A stretch of DNA of 64,000 bases from Nageia nagi (GCA_050084985.1 JBITNC010000001.1:208630001-208694000), one strand, 5' to 3'. Numbered from the stretch's first letter, positions 11,301-24,573 are shown. A program made the numbers and translations. Notes: generated by a model from the letters alone, not told the origin.

Positions 11301-13412
11301 GGCCAAGTGTGAAACATTTAAAAGTATTTGGTTGTGTAGCATAGGTTCATGTGAGTGATGAATATATAAAAACACTTGATTGTAATAGTAAGAGGTGTAT
11401 TTTTATTGGCTATAGTGAACACTCAAAATATTATAGATTTTTTAATCTAATTTCTCATAAAGTTATGGTTTCCAAAGATGCCATTTTTGATGAAGGGGGA
11501 AGCTGAAAGTCTCAAAAATGCCAAAAATTATTTTTTGATGATATTATGTTTGAATAAGTTTCTTTAAATGATCAAGAAAGTGTTCATTCTAGCCATGTTC
11601 ACATAGTCAAGTGTAGCCCATATTTTATTCCTCATCAAAAATGGGTTATTTTAGTGCATCATAAAGTCCACAAAATGGTTCTTACTCACCTACATCACCA
11701 AGTGAGTGTGTAAATCGTCAATGAAAGGTAAAATATTATTGAAAGATCATCCATCTTCCTAAATGTTAGATCAAAACTTTTCCAAAAGTTTGACCAAGAG
11801 TCAACACAAGGAACTTGATACTACATTGCAATGGATTTAAATCTTATAAATGTTTTGTAGATGAAGATAATGGTGAGACCAAAGGTAATATGGTAAATTA
11901 TACTCTTATTTATAAATCTTCTAAAGTTACTAAACTTGTTGATTTTAAGCCTTCTTATTTTAAACAAGCTTGTTTTAACAAAGTGTGGATGAAGGCTATG
12001 AATGAGGATATGTCTTCCATTATCAAGAATGACACATGGGAGTTATGTGATATACTTAAAAAAAGAAAATGTGTTGGATGTAAATGGATCTATAATATCA
12101 AGAGGAATAGTGATGGTTCTATTGAAAGGTAAAAAGCATGGTTTGTAGCAAAGGGTTCACACAAAAGTATGGCATAAACTATTAGGAGACTATTTCTACT
12201 ATTGTAAAGTAAGAGACCATTTGAATGGTATTTTAATTGGTATCCCACAAGCATTGGAATGTGCATAAAATGAATGTCAAGAGTAAATTCCTTAATTTCT
12301 ATCTTGAATAAGAGGTATATGTAGAACAAACTCAATGTTTTGAGGTTCACAGCAAAGAGGATCAGGTCTATAGATTGAAGAAGGCTTTATATGGGTTGAA
12401 ATGACCTCCAAGAGCTTAGTACATAGGAATCAATGACTAATTTCTTAAGTGTGTATTTTAGTGAAGTAAGAGTGAGCACACTTTGTATTACAAGAAATAA
12501 GGTATTGATATTCTACTTGTTTGCTTATATGTTGATGATTTATTATTTATGGGAAGTAGTTCTTCATTATGTGATTCTTTTAAGGTTGAGATAAAAAAGG
12601 AGTTTGATATGAATGATCTTATTTTTATGAGTTAATTATTAGGCATGGAATTACATAAAACATATGATAAAATATTTCTTTACCATGCCAAATATACTAG
12701 GGAGATGTTGAAGAAGTTTGGTATGAGTGAATGCAAACTTGTAGCTACTCTACTTTACCATAGAGAGTTTTTATTTTTAGATGATGGGGATAAAAAGTAT
12801 GTAAAATAGAGTATACAAGCATTATAGAAAGTCAAATATTGCTTTACAACACAAGGTTGAATATATGTTATGAAGTATCTCTTTATTCTAGGTACATGGA
12901 TGATTCTTTTTTCTTAACTTGAAAGAAGCCAAGAGAATATTGAGGTATGTACATGATATAGTAAATTATGGCATTCATTACTTCTCTAATAATAATTTAA
13001 AGCTTTTTTATTTTAGTGAAAATGATTAGGGAAGTAATATTGATGATTAGAAGTCTACTAGTGGTAACTACTTCTCACTTGGTATTGAGTTGATTACCTA
13101 GAGTTCAAAGAAGTAATCTATAGTTGCTTTATCTTCTACTAAAGCTAAATATCTAGCATTGAGCTTAGATAATGCATAAGCCTTATGGGTTAGGAAAGTT
13201 CTTTATGATATTGGTGAGAAGCAAGAACTTTTTACTATACTTTTTGTGAGAAATAAAGTGCCATTAAGTTGGTACAAAATCCAATCCACCATGAACATTC
13301 TAAACACTTTGATATCAAGTATCATTTTATCAGAGACATGGTGGAGAAGAATTTGATCAAACTAAGGTATTGCAATACTAAGGACCAAATTAGTGATATA
13401 TTCACAAAATAA
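11300..13412 (+). pseudogene. Copia reverse transcriptase and RNase H relic
   Basis: RT starts with WMKAMNEDMSSIIKNDTWEL and VGCKWIYNIKRNSDGS (about 11985-12120) and reaches YVDDLLFMGSSSS near 12530. RNase H follows: STSGNYFSLGIELIT, then VALSSTKAKYLAL at about 13115-13160. The tail KYHFIRDMVEKNLIKLRYC is followed by ISDIF at 13390-13408. The catalytic Y-V-D-D is intact, but at least ten stops or shifts break the frame. The order integrase then RT is what defines Ty1/copia. Confidence 0.85.
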
Positions 13413-13479
13413 GTTATTAAATCTTAATTTTTTATGTTGATATACTAATTATTAGCCCTCTCACCATCAAGAGGGAGTA

Positions 13480-14003
13480 TGTTGCAAGTAGAATTCATTA
13501 GAATTTAGAGTTTGACCTCAAAAGATACAATTTTAACCTTTGTAATAAAACATAGCCCCTAGGATATTTCTTGGAAAAATATCACCACATTTTGAAAATG
13601 CTCCCACATTTCTTAAAATGCATTGAACTAGTGCATTTTCCTTGAAATGAGACCATGTTTCAATTTGGTAGTTCATAATAGTTAAGGGTGAATTGTTAAG
13701 AAGTCATTTTTTTCTCCTTTTTAGTTGGATTTTTACTCATTTTTCATTATGTTTCTTTTATTTAAGCTCTAGGATATATAAATAAATAATGTAGGCTTAT
13801 TCTTCATTTAGATTATGGTCTAGATTAGTGTAATGTAGAGATTGCACTTAGACTTGTAATGCAAACTATTTGATAAAATATCACAGTAAAGTTTTCTTCA
13901 ATAAATCATTAGTTGAGTCCTAATTTCATTTTGTTTAATGAATTATGAATTTATGGTGAAATTTAATGTATTTTTAATTAAAATTTTATGGTAAAAAACT
14001 TTA
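13480..14003 (+). repeat. Ty1/copia 3' LTR
   Basis: 524 bases beginning TGTTGCAAGTA; homologous to 8338-8859. Preceded by the polypurine tract at 13469-13479. Confidence 0.9.
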
Positions 14004-16378
14004 AAGAATAATTAAATTTTCCAATTAACTATGAATAAAAAGAAATTGATGATATAAAAAATGACAATAACCTACTTGATCTTGACCCATCAAAATTGGT
14101 CTAACAAAACATACAAACTTGTGCTTTACCTATAAAAATGAATAGAGGTAAAATTTAGTTGAAAGAGGATAAATGATGATCTTCCTTGAAATATGGAGTC
14201 ACCAATCCAAACTCAACCTAGCGGTAGTGCTAGAAACCTAATGAAAATGCTTGGTTATCATTCTAAAATGCCTCATCCTTTCACTCAATATCATTATTTC
14301 ACCTTTGATGTGCTAAATCTCAATCATAAATGGATTAAAGATTTTAAAAATGCAAAGATTGGAGTATAAAAAAATTCAAATATGATAGGTGGTGTTAAGA
14401 AATACCAATTAAGATTAACACAAGTATATTTCCACCTATTAAGGATTCAAGATTATGTCATGTCATGTCATATCTTTGACTACGCATAACCCCTCCACCC
14501 TTATAAGCAATAATTCTAGTGCTAAGGCTCCTCCTTAGGCTTATTATGATGTTGAGTTAACTTGTTACCACAAAATATAAAGGTATATGAGAGTACACAT
14601 GGAAAATAGAATTTGTTTGATAAATTAAATAAATTATTTCAAATATCTCAAAAGGTATTTTGATTAAATCAAAATTACTTTTTAGGTGTTAATAGATTCC
14701 CCATTATGAATATGTTTTGATGCTTTTGAGATAAAATAAAATCAAAGCATAAATTTAAAGTACAATAAGAAAAGTAAGATAATACTCCCTAAAAAGTTGT
14801 GACATGGTGGTATCTTTGTATACCTCAATTTTTTCTTATGTTATGCCCTCTGTTTGACTTGGTTATGACATGATGGACCTCTAATCATAGGACCAATACA
14901 AGGAAAAGAATAAGGTACATGAAAAGATCTTAGATAAGAAATGTTTTATGCAATATATCTCAAATATAAATATTGAACAACATGATATGGAAAGTATGAC
15001 AAGTGATAATAAAGAAAACTTGTGCTTAGTGACTTATCCATGAAGATGAGATGAAGATGATAATCAAATTAGATTGATCAACATGGTTTTCCAAGTCACC
15101 ATATTTTTGTGGATTTTAATATAAATGTACCTTCCTTACAAAGGTACCAAATGATAAGATTGACCCTTCCTTACAAAGGCATCAAATTATAATAATGATC
15201 AACTTCCCAAGCCACCATATTTCCAAGGATTTGATGATAAGAGTACATCTTCCTTAAAAAGGAGGCTAATGATATGAGTGACCAACTTGGTTTCCCAAGT
15301 CACCATGTTGCCATGGATTTGTTGATAAGATTGCCCCTTCCTTACAAAACAAAACAATGTTAATCCATAATATAATATGAAAATATTTTGGTTATATAAT
15401 AATCATTTAATATTATAAGCATACATTTAATAATTATAAACAAGATTTTGATTAGAATGAATTTGAACAAAGTGATATTTTGATAAGAAAATGTTAAGCA
15501 AGGCTTGATAAGTTTGATAAGTAGTATATATATTATAATAGCAATATGTAATTTGTTAATGCAATATGTACTAATAACCAACCATGTTCATTGATAAGTA
15601 ATTGATAAGATATGAAATCAAGCACTTGATAAACACTTTTATTGGTAGCACATTTATATAAAATATCTAAATAATTGGTACTGATAAGAATAATAATGAC
15701 ATGCATTTTATGAAAAAAATATGAAAATAACATTTTTAAAATGCATTTAGAATTTTTGAAATATGATAAGCTATGGAAGATGAAATTCCAATTTATTTTC
15801 AATGAATTATGATATATAAATGAAAATCAAAAGTTATTTTTCCATATTTAAGTGCATGAACAAATTACAAAAAGGAAAATATAATTTAAATTATCATTAT
15901 AATCTAGTGGTACTACTAGGAATGTGGCATCATCACTAGGTTAAGGAGACATTTTTTATAAAAGGAAAAGTATGACAAGTATATGCCACAACCATGAGAT
16001 GAAAAATAATAACAATTTTCAATAACTTAATAGGTAAAATAAAATTTGATGGTAATTTCAACTCAATTTTGATCAATTTTTTACAAAAGGGATTTAACAA
16101 TTTACATTTTATTGTAGAGAATGAAAAATAATTTTATTACATGCATAGGCATAAAAAAAACAAAATGTAGGCATAAATTTTGACAAAAAATGAGGACATA
16201 AATCTAATAATAGTGCTAGTATGGAGTGATGTCAAATGGTTAAAAGCATAGAAGGATATCCAGTTGAAGAACAAAGATGGGTAAGTGACTAGTTGATGAT
16301 AAAGAAGCTTTCATTTAGGATAATCAATAAGATTTTTAAGTGCATTTGAAAAAGGGATTTCCAATTTGGTTATAAATA
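14004..16378. other. Noncoding stretch with diverged tandem repeats
   Basis: No coding motif found. From 15070 to 15355 four diverged copies of a unit of roughly 60-95 bases share the words TTCCCAAGTCACCAT, GGATTTGATGATAAGA and CCTTCCTTACAAAGG. Frames at 15360-15802 (-) are AT-rich with no motif. Confidence 0.5.
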
Positions 16379-16510
16379 GGCATAATTGGGTTTCATTTGT
16401 GCATTCCTAATTTAGTAACTAGAACTCTATTCTATAAGGTTCTAGGCATAATTGGGTTTCATTTGTGCATTCCTAATTTAGTAACTAGAACTCTAGTCTA
16501 TAAGGTTCTA
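16379..16510. repeat. 66-bp perfect-looking tandem duplication
   Basis: Copies 16379-16444 and 16445-16510, both starting GGCATAATTGGGTTTC, differ at one base (CTATTCTA versus CTAGTCTA). The near identity in otherwise decayed DNA points to a recent duplication. Confidence 0.95.
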
Positions 16511-16849
16511 GGTATCATATTACACTTGTGGAGGGATAGTGGTGTACTATAGGCTTGGTTATTATGTTGATTGGTGATATGGATCATTGGATAACTTTGC
16601 AACATGTCCATCAATCATTAGTTATTAATTCTTCTCTTAAGTAATATCAAGTACTAAAAATTATCTCATATTCTTGGTTTATGCAATATTTAGAAGATTT
16701 TTGATTGTTCACTTTTTCAAATTAGGCTAGTTTTTACTAAATTTGAATTTTTTTTGAAACATTGGGGGTTAAAATTTAGGATTAGTTTTTTATGTGTATG
16801 GATGGAAGTGGGATATGTTTTTATTATACAATATAGGTTAAGGATGATG

Positions 16850-18430
16850 GGTATCCAAAAATTTTAGAAAATGGAGGCTAAATGAGGTAGATCTATTAGG
16901 ATCCTAGTGTTAGTGTTGGGATCATTATTGTAGGAAAATAATAAGAAGACACCTATATGATCTTAAAAAACATGCATACACTCATAATTTATATAAAATA
17001 CATTACAAAAAATAAAAAATAATATGAAATGTGTACATTATAAATTTTTAATTTTTAAGTTTGAACAATTTTAATTTATATTTCATGTTATTGATACATT
17101 TCCTATTTAACCTAGATGTAGGATCAGGCTTACTTCATGCGATGCAAGCCATGGAGTATAGATATGGATATGATCATAGACTTTATTCTAACATAAAATG
17201 AGAGTGGATGGTTAGAGGCATCCAAATTTAGTTACTTGAGGGGGATCATATGTATCCCATGTGACATGTACATTTTGATTGCTCTTATGGAGCATTAGTG
17301 TGATGATACCAATATGTTCCACCTATTGATAAGTGAAATTACCATCACCCTTACTAATATCCATCTCATTATATGGGCACCCATGAAGGGTAAATTGATA
17401 CAATGAGTGACATTGACTATGGATGATATGGAGGATCAATGCTATTGGTTGATAGGCATGAGGCACTACCAATAGCAAAAGAAGGGCATACCCCTTCATG
17501 AAATAGTTTACATGCCCCTAAAGGAGCTTGAATTCATGAGATATTTTTTAAAATATTTATATATTATTATCAATAAAATTTTATGTAGCAATAAGAACCA
17601 TGAGTACTTTCATATTGGATTCATTCACATAGTGTGAGGGATATACCCTTGCAAGGTGAGCTATGCATGAGCACCTTATATTTTAGCCATCTTATATAGG
17701 GATATTCATAATTTTCTATTTAAGAAAAATGACGTAGGATTATTTCCCATTAATTTATTCTTTAAACTTATACATATAAGAATATCAATGTGGCTTGTAC
17801 CTATCTTCTTGTAATGACATGGGTAGATATTCCCCACTAGTTTCATTGGTAGACAATGTAGTACATGGGTGTGACTCAAGGATTCGAGGAGTACTAGAGA
17901 CTATTGGATCTTTTGGATAATTAAAACTTTGTTTGGGACCTATATTTTAATTTGGTTATTTGTTATGTGTTATATGATGAGATGTCATGGAGCATAACTC
18001 CATTCTATATCTAGGTTCACAAGTAGGTGATCAAGTACTACCATCTAGATTGGGTGCTAAGATAGTTCAACATGACTCAAGAAATGCTTATGCCAAGGGT
18101 ATGGTCAACTATGGATAGATATTATCTCTATCAAGTAATTACACTAGGGTTCATGGATGTAATATCATGGAGTTTAGAGTGGATTGTACTAAAGTATCAT
18201 GCCCCTAAGGTGCCCATATTATTTCATTAGCATACTTTAGAGTACCTATAATGGTGGTCCATAGTGAGGCCTATCCCATTGGGCTTTGAGGATGAGTAGG
18301 ATGATGAGGAAGAGGGAAAGAATGAGATAAGGTAGGAGGAGGAGAAAAATACGATAGGAGAGGAATCCATGTATGTGGATGATGCTCCACACCTACTTGG
18401 CTAGTAGATCCATATGCATCATCCTTGTTG
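16850..18430 (+). pseudogene. Plant mobile domain (PMD) gene relic
   Basis: At 17122 the frame reads DQAYFMRC after a splice-acceptor-like GATGTAG, matching NHAYLMRP at the same exon start in the PMD gene of 57.6-59.8 kb. At about 17285-17400 it reads FHLLISEITITLTNIH with WAPMKGKL, matching FHLLTGEITVTLEDIYRI with LPIRGRLV of that gene; this is the core of the PMD (aminotransferase-like mobile) domain. Near 18000-18060 YHLDWVLRWFNMTQE (Trp read for some TAG stops) fits the later PMD block P-D-R-V-x-R-Q-F-G. The end is acidic (DDEEEGKNE), again as in the other copy. Stops and shifts are many. It lies convergent to the gag at 19.7-21.2 kb. Confidence 0.65.
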
Positions 18431-19689
18431 AGAGATGTAGCTCCTTTGATGAATACCTTAGGTATACCTAGACTCTAGAAATTTGGTTACTAATTTTTTT
18501 TTAAGGAAAAAAATGAAAGTAAAATATTTATGATATAGGTACGGATAATAAGATAGCAATTCTATAAGCATAAGTGGTGAGACTACAATTGTAGCTAAAG
18601 GCTTAAGATGATCATATTGATGTCCTTCAAGGATATATTGAGGCACTATAGGTGCTACCACATGTGATGAATCACCAAAAGCTAAATAGGATCTAAGATC
18701 CAATCACACTAAAGGATAATCAACTCCTTTAGTTTGTACAAACATTAGATGTTATATCTACTAGTTGATTGATGTCTAGGTCTAGGTGTAGGACATGAGA
18801 TCCATTTGTAGTTTAGAGTTCTTATGGGGGGACTAGATTGGTGTATTGGTGACATATTTTATTATGAAAATATTACGGAAATATATTTTATTACCTATAT
18901 ACACATGATATATTTTTTAATTATATATGTGTGTGTGTGTGTGCATGCACGCATGCATGCATGCACATTTGGTTATGTTATGAAATGTTCTATTTTGTGT
19001 TTGCTTTTTAATTGATTAGAATTATGTTTAAACTTGAATAAGTAAATTTTTATTTTTAATCAAGTAAAATGAAATGTAAAAAATAGAATATTACAAGGGA
19101 TAAACATGTAAACTTGAAATTTCGGACTACACATTTAATAAAGATAAGCATAAAATGATCAAATACATGATAATAAGTTGTATACTTGATAAGTTTAGCT
19201 AGGAAAAACATACAAAGATGAGAAAAACAAAAATAATCACATTAAATTTGAACATAAGAGATTATTAGCATTGGAATATAGTGTCAACACTCAAATAAGA
19301 AGTACAAATAGGTTTAACAAGAAGATGCATGCATAAGACATGGCCTACTTAATGAAAAAGAGGCCTAACACTTAATGAACAAAAAGAGAATTACATTTTA
19401 CATACTAGTTTCCAATTCATCAAGTTTTCTAAGCATTTTTTTGAAAAACATGAAAAAGGATAAATAGATACACAATTTTGTAATGAAGTACATACATTGA
19501 AAATGTGAAATTAATATTTTGACTAAACAGTACTAGGAACAAAGCAATATTGTTGGGTTCCAATGATGTTACCTAATTATAGGAACAAAAAAACACTTAA
19601 TTTACCATGAAACATTACAAAATTGGAATAAAAACTAAAAAATAAATATATGAATAGAATATATGATGAAATAATTTATGGAATAGCCC
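18431..19689. other. AT-rich stretch between PMD relic and gag relic
   Basis: Nothing coding recognised. It contains a short microsatellite. The 81-codon minus frame at 18458-18703 has no motif. Confidence 0.5.
18924..18966. repeat. (GT)n/(GCAT)n microsatellite
   Basis: TATATGTGTGTGTGTGTG passing into CATGCACGCATGCATGC. Confidence 0.95.
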
Positions 19690-21243
19690 AAACACCATTA
19701 ACATCAAGGGCCATACCTAGTATTGGAGGTTATTAAGCTTGTTATTATGGTTGTGGTTGTGGGATATTCATATTATTGGTCTACAAATTCTTTCCATTGT
19801 CATAAAGTTTTGATTTCTTGAATTATATAAATGGATTAAATATCATCAACCTTTGGTTTTGAAGATGTATCAAACTATTATGTACTAGTTTAAGCTTGTG
19901 CTGCTACAAAACCTCATTTGAAACTTCATGGTCAAATTTAAATTTACCTTTATCATGTAAATCTTGGATTATATTTCTAAGATGAAAACACTCTTTTGTG
20001 GCATTACCAACTCTCTTATGGAAATTAGAAAATAAATATGCTTAATAACCTTTTAGTTTAATGTATAGGGGGGATAGGGCTCTTTCATTAATGGATAACA
20101 AGATGAATTTCATGGCTACTATGGTATCCAAGACTTCACTAATGTCCTCATGGAACTTAGTATACTATCTATGTGAATTTTTATATTTCAAAACTTTTAT
20201 ATCATCATGGCTAAAATAAGATATCATTTTGACTTCAAGCTCATGATGATGAGTTTTTTTAGGTTTTTCAAGAAAAGCATAGGTTTGGACTGAAGTTAGC
20301 TTCATGTTGGCTAATAATTCATTAAAGGATTTATGAAAGGCATCTTTACTAATCATGTCATCTATTAGTTTATCATATGGGTAGTCCTAAAAATCTGAAA
20401 AACCACACCTACAAGATGGTAATAAGAATAAAAAAAAGGACATGCTTCTTTTCTTTGGTAGGGATTTCTACTTAGTTGGCTACTTTGGAACACTCAACAA
20501 TGAACTTACTAATAAGTTAATATTATTTTTGTTTTAGGTTATACATGTCTAAAGGATATACAAGTTATATGGGTCCAAGAAAGCTTTTACAACATCATCA
20601 AAATATGTAATACATTTATTAGACATATTATTAAACCATAAGAACAAATCATATTTTAAGCCAAGAGGAAACAATTTAGCCAACAAATTATCATTATTTT
20701 CAAATAAAATAGACTATAAGTGATACCTTTGCACATGGATTCTAGGATCATAATGACCATCAAACATAGTAAATATTACATATTTTTCATACATTATTTG
20801 GCCAATGTGATGACAAAAGGGGTTATCACTACCTTTTGGAACCATAGGTGCAAGCATGTTGATGCATGCCATGAGGAAATACTTTTATTACTTTAACTAT
20901 AGCAATTCTTGTAATGCATCATCTAGAGGTATAGGTAGTAATAGTCTACTAATATCCATATGCTTTTTACCTTCTAAACCTACAAATGAACCAAAATAAT
21001 GAACTTTATCTTGTTCTAAAGTTATTACCAAATTATTTACCAACTTTATTTGGCATTCTAGTTTAGTAGCTTTGTATTATGAGTTAAGCTTTATAAAATT
21101 CAATTCTCTCTTCAAGATGTCAAATTATACTTCCAACCAACCTGGTCTCCATGGCATGTTGAATGTAATTGTTGAATCGATTTTATTCATCCATGATTCA
21201 AGGATATGTGGCCTTTAGGGTTCTTCATTTTTTGAGATATTAA
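19690..21243 (-). pseudogene. Retrotransposon gag relic, 3' part (split by nested elements)
   Basis: Reading leftwards from 21243: NISKNEEP, RPHILESWMNKIDSTITFN, then CHHIGQIMYEKYVIFTMFDG, HYDPRIHVQRYHL, LFENNDNLLAKLFPLGLK and TYFDDVVKAFLD. This is the retrotransposon gag core (FDG-x-DP... LA-LFP-SL ... DDL-AF). Near 20050-19950 GNATKECFHLRNIIQDLHDK resembles the tail of a gag zinc knuckle. The 5' part of the same gene is at 45626-46331, and the frame is continuous across the insertion if one 5-bp target copy is removed. No pol follows; the next coding trace is the PMD relic on the opposite strand. Confidence 0.8.
21239..21243. repeat. Target site duplication ATTAA (left) of the chromovirus
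   Basis: ATTAA here and at 45626-45630 flank the TG...CA ends of the chromovirus exactly. Confidence 0.95.
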
Positions 21244-22348
21244 TGTAATGTCCCCAAATTTGTGAAACATCCACTTTCTCTCCTCTTAGAGTGTGAGGTT
21301 CATTGCAAAGGAGGAGAAACCAAAAATAAATTAATTTAACAGTATTTTATTAATATTTTGCATTTATTTCTATAGTCAAGGCTAAAGAGACCCTTGAGGC
21401 ACTCACCCTTGGATTTTCTTTAATTAATCTAGCTCAATTATTTGTAATTAATGCAATATTAGTCTCTCATAATGGGACATTACATTTATGAGCCATTGGT
21501 CTTGTAATTTAGCATCTCTAGGTAACCATTGTGGCATGTTGGGCTTCTTGGGTCCCTAAATGATTTAATTTGTCATCCCAAGATACCAAAAGAGGGACAT
21601 TGCACTTTGGGTGATTCCAAGGTATGAGAGATCATGTTATAAAAGGAGATGGGATGCATCATTTGGGGGATGCTTGAAGATCATTAGAGTTTATCTCTTT
21701 TTGGGGGTTAGCAACTAGTGGAGTTGTAGCTTTCCAGCTAGCTTAGTGGGAGAGCTTGAGCTAGTGTGGAGGAGTTCTTACCTAAGCTAGGATAGTAGCT
21801 CAAGCTACTAAGGTGGAGTTGCTAGAGTAGCTCAAGCCAATGAGGTGGAGTTACTAAAATAGTTCAAGCTAGTGTGGTGGAACTATTCTGTCCCTAATCT
21901 AGATCCATCCAGTGGGGCAGATCTAGATCTAGCTAATGTGACCATATTCTAGATCTAGATCTAACCTACCAAATTAGTGTGAGGAGGCATGTCTACAATC
22001 TAAACCAACTGAATCAGTGTGAGAAGGCTCATCTAGCATTGAGGAGAAGACATTGAAGAACTTGCAGGGCCAGATCATCCAAATCTACCTTATGAGGGTG
22101 AATGCCCCCCTTCTTAAGCATTTGGGTATTTTTCCTTGAGTATTGTACTTATCCATTTGGGACATCCTAGCTTTTGAAGAATAAAATTCATTTTTGGCTC
22201 TATTTCTTATTCAATTTGTAGATTTGATTTGAATTGAGCTAGATAGAAAAATATAAATATATATATAAATTCTTAAGTAGTGATATTTCAACTTTGGAAT
22301 ATTACACTTAACAAAAAATTGCATTTTGTGAGTTTTGGGGATATTACA
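21244..22348 (+). repeat. Chromovirus 5' LTR
   Basis: 1105 bases, TGTAATGTCCCC...GGATATTACA. It contains a TATA box (21638-21645) and, at 21710-21870, a run of GTGGAGTT / AGCTCAAGCTA words repeated several times. The same repeats are in the 3' LTR. Confidence 0.95.
21638..21645 (+). promoter_or_regulatory. TATA box in chromovirus LTR
   Basis: TATAAAAG, identical in the 3' LTR (26302-26309). Confidence 0.6.
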
Positions 22349-22349
22349 A

Positions 22350-22362
22350 TGGTATCAAAGCC
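22350..22362 (+). other. Chromovirus primer binding site
   Basis: TGGTATCAAAGCC, one base after the LTR end; complementary to a Met-type tRNA 3' end apart from one base. Confidence 0.85.
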
Positions 22363-22377
22363 ACATTTCTTGCTAGC

Positions 22378-22960
22378 TTGGAAAAAATGAAAAGGGGAGA
22401 TTGCACCAATTTAGGAAGGATGATGATCAAATTATGTTGGTTTTATCAAAGTGAATGGATCTTCAAACACACCTATAAAGGGCAAAGATGTCATCATTAC
22501 ATGGAGGTATTTAAGGAAAAATCTTCAGATCCACCTCTTGCCCCTACTTTAGTACATGGTACATCATATCCCTCTACATTTTATTTAAAAGCAAAATTTG
22601 GAAATATTCTAGTAAAAATCATGATTGATGGGAAGGCCACGCATAACTTCATTAGCTTAGAATTCATCTAGCAATAACAAATAGCATGTAACAATGATAG
22701 GGATTTTTGTGTCTCTAACTCCAAAGATGAAGTCACCAACTATTCTCAAAGGGTAAGCAATTTTGGTTTTCAAATAGGGGAATATTCATTTACAGGAGAA
22801 TATTTGGTCTATCCCTTGTAGGACATCACTATGGTATTAGGAGCCCCATGGATAAAATCACTTGGAGAATTCTAGACCAACTATTGTACTCATGAGATCA
22901 GATTCAAGTATCAAGGTAAGGATATGACATTCTGAGATAGTAAGAGGAAAGCATCACCAA
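22378..22960 (+). pseudogene. Chromovirus gag remnant and protease
   Basis: Only the gag C-terminus remains: a zinc-knuckle-like LCWFYQSEWIFKHTYKGQRC starts about 35 codons after the primer site, where an intact element would have some 300 gag codons. The protease site reads IMIDGKATHNFIS instead of the usual D-S-G-A-T-H-N-F-I, so the catalytic triad is altered. Later protease text (VLGAPWIKSLG, roughly 22835-22865) follows after a stop at 22669-22671. Deletion of most of gag explains the short internal region. Confidence 0.8.
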
Positions 22961-23109
22961 GTGCTACTTTCAAGAGAATGGAAGTTATACAAGTATCCTC
23001 ACAAGAGATCGAAAAAGAGCTAGAAAAAGAAGACATCCTCTAGAGCACTACATTCACCATCTCAACATAATAGAAGTTAGATTGGGCCCATCCAGATATA
23101 TAATGAATA

Positions 23110-24450
23110 TTGAAGAAACATAGCAAAGTTTTCAAAGAACTCCCTAAAGAACCTCCACCTAGTAGAGGATTTGAGTATCACATCAAGTTAGAATTAGGGG
23201 CCAAACCAGTAATTATGACACAATATAGGCATCCACATGTTTTCAAAAGTGAGATTGAGAAGACCATTAAGGAACTTCTAGACATGAGATATATTCATCC
23301 TAGCACTAGCCCCTTTGTATCTCCAATAGTGTTGGTCAAGAAGAAGGATGGAACCATGAAGATGTGCATAGATTATCAGCTGCTCAATAAGAAGACTATC
23401 AAAAATAGGTATCCCATCCCTAGAGTAGATGAATTAATTGATGAATTACATGGTGGTCAATATTTTTCCAAAATAGATCTTAGATTAGGATATCATCAAA
23501 TAAAGATGAAAGATGAAGATGTACATAAAATAGCCTTCTATTATCACTATGGACATTTTGAATTTTTAGTAATGCCATTTGGATTAACTAATTCTCCAAC
23601 TACTTTCTAGTCTACCATGAATTAGATCTTTAGGGAACAATTGAGAAAATTTGTGTTAGTCTTCTTTGATGATATCTTGGTATACAACAAAACATGGGAA
23701 GAGCATCTCTAACACTTGGACATGGTTCTAAGTGTCTTAAAGGGGCACCAATTCTTTGTCAAACAATCTAAGTGTGAGTTTAGCCTAACTCAAGTAATGT
23801 ATCTAGGGCACATAATCAATAAGGAAGGAGTACAGGTTGACTAACAAAAGATTGCCTCAATTCAAGAATGGCCCACCCCCAGTAATTTAACACATTTAAG
23901 GGGATTTTTGGGGTTATGTAATTATTATAGGTAGTTCATCAAAGGATTCTCATAGCTGGCTTTTCCACTTACAGATCTGAGCAAGAAAGATTCTTTCATT
24001 TGGAGCAATGAGGCTCAAAGGGCCTTTGAAAGGTTAAAAGAGGTAATGACCACTTGTCCCATGTTGGCTATGCTTGATTTCTCTATACCATTTACTGTAG
24101 AATGTGACACCTATAGAATAGGTATTGGGGCTATTTTATCACAAAAAGGAATACCTATTATTTATGAAAGTAGGAAGCTCACTAAATAGGAATAAACTTT
24201 TAGCATCTATGATAAGGAAATGCTAGCCATCATGCATGCATTAGCCAAATTTAAGCAATACCTAGTATGTGGGAAATTTGTAGTCAAAACTAACCATAAT
24301 AGTTTGAAGTATTTCTTGGGGTAGCAAGATTTAAATGAAAGGTAGCAAAAATGGATCACCAAACTACAAGCATACAATTTTGATATAGAATATGTCAAGG
24401 GGAAGAAGAATGTGGCAACTGATGCATTATCAAGGCACCCCTCCTTCTAT
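23110..24450 (+). pseudogene. Chromovirus reverse transcriptase and RNase H
   Basis: RT blocks are clear: [82 protein letters not shown], then F-F-D-D at 23662-23673 (VFFDDILVY) as the catalytic motif. RNase H follows at about 24095-24440: VECDTYRIGIGAILSQKG, YDKEMLAIMHALAKFKQYL, TDALSRHPS. One frame runs through 22378-25029 with interruptions; the stops at 23608-23610 and 23623-23625 are both TAG at positions where relatives have Gln. Confidence 0.93.
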
Positions 24451-24573
24451 TCACTTTCTACTATTATTTCCAATTGGGAGGCCTCCATTATGGTAGTATA
24501 TACCAAGAATGAATTTGCTTCATAGATAATTGATGGATGTCTATAGAAAGAGGGATACACACTATAGGAAGGA

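Larger units (their letters stand above)
8338..14003 (+). mobile_element. Old Ty1/copia LTR retrotransposon
   Basis: A complete LTR-to-LTR element of 5.67 kb. Both LTRs begin TGTT-CAAGTA, a Met-type primer binding site follows the 5' LTR, and a purine tract (AGAGGGAGTA) precedes the 3' LTR. Coding order is gag, protease, integrase, reverse transcriptase and RNase H, the copia order. In the 160 bases around the TATA-like box and downstream I estimate at least 12% difference between the two LTRs, so it is much older than the two nested gypsy elements. Flanks GAAAA (8333-8337) and AAGAA (14004-14008) do not form a clean target duplication. Confidence 0.9.

Noticed and set aside
15360-15802. Two overlapping minus-strand frames of 73 and 89 codons
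   Set aside because: Very AT-rich, Ile/Tyr/Leu-dominated translations with no domain.
6840-21243. Reverse pol (6.8-8.2 kb) and reverse gag (19.7-21.2 kb) as one gypsy element
   Set aside because: Same strand and right order, but 11 kb of unrelated DNA, including a plus-strand PMD relic, separates them and no joined frame or LTR pair supports it.
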